In this document: piece by piece, positions 60,921 through 64,000 of the stretch
Position numbering within the stretch: the first letter of the stretch is position 1
Layout: every line of letters starts with the position of its first letter
Notes under the pieces: generated by a model
The model's database searches: none
Told to the model about the DNA's origin: nothing
What the model saw: the letters and a program-made list of their open reading frames with translations, nothing else
Program-made: the position numbers and the translations under genes
From: Owenia fusiformis
Lineage: Eukaryota > Annelida > Polychaeta > Sabellida > Oweniidae
Assembly: GCA_903813345.2 (NCBI GenBank)
Contig: CAIIXF020000009.1
Coordinates: 35,955,759 to 36,019,758 of the forward strand
DNA: 64,000 bases
Direction of reading: 5' to 3'

Positions 60921-61763
60921 TCCTTGGATCACAAACATGGCGATTCATGAAAACATTAGTCTGATTTGGTAGGGATTTATCCATCATTTGCAGGTATGAG
61001 GCTTTGGATTCATTTATTGTGCTACTTAAAGTGGATGGGAATTATTTTTCTACCACTTGGGAGAGTTTGAGACATGAAACTTAGAATTTAGCTAATTGTG
61101 ACAACTTTTGAGGGTTGAGATTTATTTTTGTCCCCCACTTTAGTCTATTGAAAATTTCAAATAAATTCGAAAATACACAAGTTTTACGCCAAATAGCAAC
61201 AAATACATTTATACAATCATTGACGTAAATCGATAATAAATATTTCATAGTTGAAATGCATCAGTATAAACGCTAATTAGGGTATATTTGAAAATATTTA
61301 CCTTGATTTTAAATTTTCACAAATTTGTTTGTTACCGGAAGTGATCGCAATTGCTACTGAGCTGTGAATATTCAGTTTAGCATTTACTGTTCTATATGAT
61401 TTACTAAATTTGAGACACATATGCGTAATACAAAATTGAATAATATTATAATGTACAAGATAGATTATTTTTGAAGCAAGATTATTATCATAAACACCTC
61501 TAATTAATACGAATAGTAAATACATATACATATTTTCAAATCAAAAGCTAGCTCGGAGTAAATTAGAACTTGGCAGCCGAAGAATATTGGTAGAAATTTT
61601 GTCTTGATCTAACTACAATACTAAGTGCATGAATACAGCTCTCAATAGAGGTGAGTATATATTAAAGCTTATGGATCTCTGATTATGAATTTATAGTCAA
61701 TTATTAATGTCAGAAAATAACGACATTTGAAGAGAACATTTTGATACTTTTCCTTTATTGGTC

Positions 61764-61994
61764 TTTATTATCTTAATCCTTGATGTGATTGTGGCTTTAA
61801 GGAGTCATTGATGTTTTATAAGAATTAATAATTCAATTGCTTTTTACTTAGTTGCGACAAAGTTGAACATCTTTAAAAATGGCTAATTAGCCTAATTAGC
61901 TTATTGGAATAACATTTTTAACTCACCTTAAGAGTTGATACCCTATTACCTGTCAAGAAACCACTTGTCTTCTACCATGGTGCGCCAAATTAGC
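61764..61994 (-). repeat. Terminal repeat copy 1 (B2) of the Ngaro-like element
   Basis: 231 bp, exactly 503 bases from its twin at 62267-62497, from TTTATTATCTTAATCCTTG to GCGCCAAATTAGC. No difference seen by eye. Confidence 0.9.
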
Positions 61995-62266
61995 TGACAA
62001 TGACGACAAAACTAAGAACTCCTCTCATATGACTTGTAAACCTTCACTCTGTCTAGAAGGGAGGTGGGGGGGTGTTTCAGATTTCCGCCAAAAACCACGA
62101 GGGAATGCGCACGCAGACTTCAGATCTCACATCCGTTTCCTGTTCTCGAAAACGAGACTAAATTAAAATATTTGATAATTTTAGATTTTCAATACATTAC
62201 CAGACTTAAAAACAGAAAAACTACTCCTTAAGCCAATAAAAGCAATTAATAAACATTAATTGTGTA

Positions 62267-62497
62267 TTTATTATCTTAATCCTTGATGTGATTGTGGCTT
62301 TAAGGAGTCATTGATGTTTTATAAGAATTAATAATTCAATTGCTTTTTACTTAGTTGCGACAAAGTTGAACATCTTTAAAAATGGCTAATTAGCCTAATT
62401 AGCTTATTGGAATAACATTTTTAACTCACCTTAAGAGTTGATACCCTATTACCTGTCAAGAAACCACTTGTCTTCTACCATGGTGCGCCAAATTAGC
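62267..62497 (-). repeat. Terminal repeat copy 2 (B1) of the Ngaro-like element
   Basis: Twin of 61764-61994, adjoining the recombinase side. A run of T on the + strand (about 62657-62675, poly(A) on the - strand) lies between it and the recombinase gene. Confidence 0.9.
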
Positions 62498-62723
62498 CAT
62501 TCCCTGAATTTTCAGGGAAAGCACCATATAAAGGGCACTCCCCTGCGAAAAAACTTACACAAGAAATATTATTAAACATTCTAACATTTTTATTTCATTG
62601 TGAAAATTAATCATCAATCACTTACATTTTTTATTTTATTTGTTTTAGTTCATTTCTTTTTTTTTTTTTTTTTTCTATATTATGTTATTGTTTGTTATCT
62701 TTAGAGTCCTATGTTAGTTATTA

Positions 62724-63583
62724 TTATCTTATATATTTTCTGAAAGCCAGGGACTTCCATCGTCCAATCTTTTGTATATTATAGTCATCTAGACCAATCC
62801 TAGCCGCCCAAGTAGCCCCGCCTATCCTAAAGCTATGTGACTTGTACAGCTTTGTGTCCATTTGGCAAAAAGTAAACAGTTTCTTTAAGTTTTTATTGAA
62901 TGAATAACGAGTTACTGGTGAGCCCACCTGGGTCACAAACAGTGGTCCTTCCCTTCCTTGTGTAGTGAACATATATTGATCTAGTAATGTTACTGGACAT
63001 ATGTCCTTTTCTTGTGGTCTTATGATCACACTCTGTGGTGATTTACTATGTTTGAATGATTCAAATTTTATAACATAACCTTCTGGTTGTTTATGTATGT
63101 CTTTTCTCAATAGATTATGTTGACTTAAAGTTATTTCACCAATCCTTAATAAACCAAATAAAGCTACTGACATCATTGTTTTTTGTAATAATACTAAATA
63201 TTGATTATTTTCTATGATTTCTAAAGCATGGAACAGTTGTTTGAGAATTTCTGGTGTTATTGGTAAACGAGAGTCACAAGAAGGGTTTTGTTTTGAAATC
63301 CCAGTTAATGCTTGGTTTACTAGAAATGATTTAGTTGGATCCGGTAAATCTCTAATTTATGATGGTAGGCTAGACCAGATATCAAAGTCCTTATAGAATT
63401 TGGTGCTAAATTTTTATGAATTAAAAATGCTATAAATAGTCCAGTACTTACAGGGGTTAAAGGTATTTTTCCTAGATGAGTTACTTCATTGAATTGTTCC
63501 AAGTAAATAATACTCCTGTTATAAATCTGTATTGTTCCTTGAGCTAAAGCTGAGTTTATTGTCGTATTTAAAGTGTTAACCAA
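62724..63583 (-). pseudogene. Tyrosine recombinase of Ngaro-like element, one frameshift
   Basis: The N-terminal part (63583-63320, MVNTLNTTINSALAQG) carries the SAM-like core-binding region (SIRTLISGLAYHHKLE). The frame then shifts near 63345-63355 and resumes as DPTKSFLVNQALTG, open through to the stop at 62724. Catalytic signatures remain: LLRIGEI (first Arg), HSFRIGG (HxxR), GRWKS (Trp) and the terminal KYIR (Tyr nucleophile). These cut and rejoin circular element DNA into the genome. One indel inactivates this copy unless it is a sequencing error; its start overlaps the RNase H ORF end by 16 bases, as in DIRS-group elements. Confidence 0.85.
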
Positions 63584-64000
63584 TTGCTGGGTTGTAATTC
63601 CTCTGGTATCTGATCTTGATTCATATTTTTGATTGTTGAGAGTTTCTGAAAAACATGAATGTTACCCCTGGATAGAGCATCTGCTAATGTATTGTCTTTT
63701 CCTGGAATATGTTTACTTTTAAACCTTATGTTGTGAGATAAACACTGTAGAATCATAGGTCTAAGCAAGTTCATGATAGTTGTGTCTTTTGATGTATATT
63801 TAGTCAAGATCATTTGAACCGCTTCGTTATCGGTTTCCAGTACTACGTTTTTGTATGCTAGATGATCTGACCATAGTTTTAGTGCCAATACAATTGGGAA
63901 TAATTCCAAAATTGTTATGTTGAGTGACTTCCATTTTTCTGGCCATTCACCAACAAGATATCTATTGCCACATATAGCTGCATAACCCACTGTTTTTGCT
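63568..64000 (-). CDS. RNase H domain of Ngaro-like RT-RNase H polyprotein (partial)
   Basis: Open from the window edge to the stop at 63568. GYAAICGNRYLVGEWP, NITILELFPIVLALKLW (catalytic Glu), LETDNEAV (Asp) and KHIPGKDNTLADALSR (His/Asp end) are the RNase H motifs of DIRS/Ngaro and related retroelements. The N-terminal reverse transcriptase lies outside the window. About 30 residues follow RNase H before the stop, too few for a methyltransferase. Confidence 0.88.
   Translation of the reverse strand, partial: AKTVGYAAICGNRYLVGEWPEKWKSLNITILELFPIVLALKLWSDHLAYKNVVLETDNEAVQMILTKYTSKDTTIMNLLRPMILQCLSHNIRFKSKHIPGKDNTLADALSRGNIHVFQKLSTIKNMNQDQIPEELQPSNWLTL

Larger units (their letters stand above)
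59228..61763. other. Region between DNAAF6 and the retrotransposon
   Basis: Holds three related GGCTC...ACTCAATATTG repeats, a 395 bp fold-back element, and a CpG-containing stretch at 60790-60995 with paired CCCAGAATGCA motifs that may be a promoter. Two exon-like ends on the + strand, CATTTGCAG|GTATGA (60992) and CAATAGAG|GTGAGT (61650), hint at a transcript leaving to the right, but no conserved protein is encoded. Confidence 0.4.
61764..64000 (-). mobile_element. Ngaro-like (DIRS-group) tyrosine-recombinase retrotransposon, cut by window edge
   Basis: On the - strand the order is RNase H (from the edge to 63568), tyrosine recombinase (63583 to 62724), then a 231 bp repeat (62267-62497), a 272 bp unique segment, and a second 231 bp copy (61764-61994) that looks identical. 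This is the 3' half of the split direct repeat layout of Ngaro elements (ORFs-B1-A2-B2). No methyltransferase domain lies between RNase H and recombinase, which also favours Ngaro over DIRS1. The missing gag, reverse transcriptase and left repeat (A1) should lie beyond 64000. Identical repeats suggest recent insertion. Confidence 0.88.

Overview
The window is animal nuclear DNA: AT-rich, with long introns, GT-AG spliced exons and a dense load of small DNA transposons. The dominant gene is a complete invertebrate ortholog of the MYST histone acetyltransferase KAT6 (MOZ/MORF, KAT6A/KAT6B in vertebrates). A single unduplicated KAT6, together with an Ngaro-type element and many fold-back elements, suggests a bilaterian invertebrate. 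A lophotrochozoan such as a mollusc is plausible, but that is inference and I cannot fix the phylum.

Layout. 1-3840 is intergenic repeats. 3845-3968 is the likely KAT6 promoter and 5' UTR exon, with NRF1-like and YY1-like sites. KAT6 occupies 4911-43931 on the + strand. I resolved 17 coding exons with consistent splice phases; they join to 6627 nt, which encodes 2208 residues plus the stop. The first coding exon is separated from the rest by a 22.5 kb intron (5562-28030) full of MITE-like repeats. Domain order is SAMD1-like winged helix, H15 winged helix, two PHD fingers, an extra C2HC finger, a basic region with a duplicated GLxDGL motif, the MYST catalytic domain, AT-hook-like basic tracts, a long acidic region, a Ser-Pro/Thr-Pro tandem array and a Gln/Pro/Met-rich tail. 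About 2.5 kb of 3' flank with several AATAAA signals follows.

46.9-52.1 kb holds a possible first exon of a small gene (47047), a hAT-type MITE with an 8 bp target duplication, and a mariner-like element with about 190 bp inverted repeats and only the DNA-binding part of a transposase. 52119-53762 is an intronless coding region for an ankyrin-repeat/SOCS-box (ASB-family) protein, + strand. 53.8-58.5 kb is repeats, including an array of exact 162 bp units. 58640-59215 on the - strand is a complete DNAAF6/PIH1D3 (dynein arm assembly factor) coding region in one exon. 59.5-61.0 kb has several fold-back repeats and a possible promoter. The right end (61764 to the edge, - strand) is a truncated Ngaro/DIRS-group tyrosine-recombinase retrotransposon with identical 231 bp terminal repeats and a frameshifted recombinase.

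The three cellular genes are functionally unrelated: chromatin acetylation, ubiquitin-ligase substrate recognition and cilium assembly. There is no operon-like organisation. I found no tRNA, rRNA or CRISPR. Introns of KAT6 not listed separately (28140-28465, 28579-29111, 29194-29425, 29571-29837, 29901-30351, 35579-36033, 36338-36622, 36717-36900, 37048-37369, 38684-39425, 39574-40365, 40581-40850) show nothing beyond AT-rich intron sequence.
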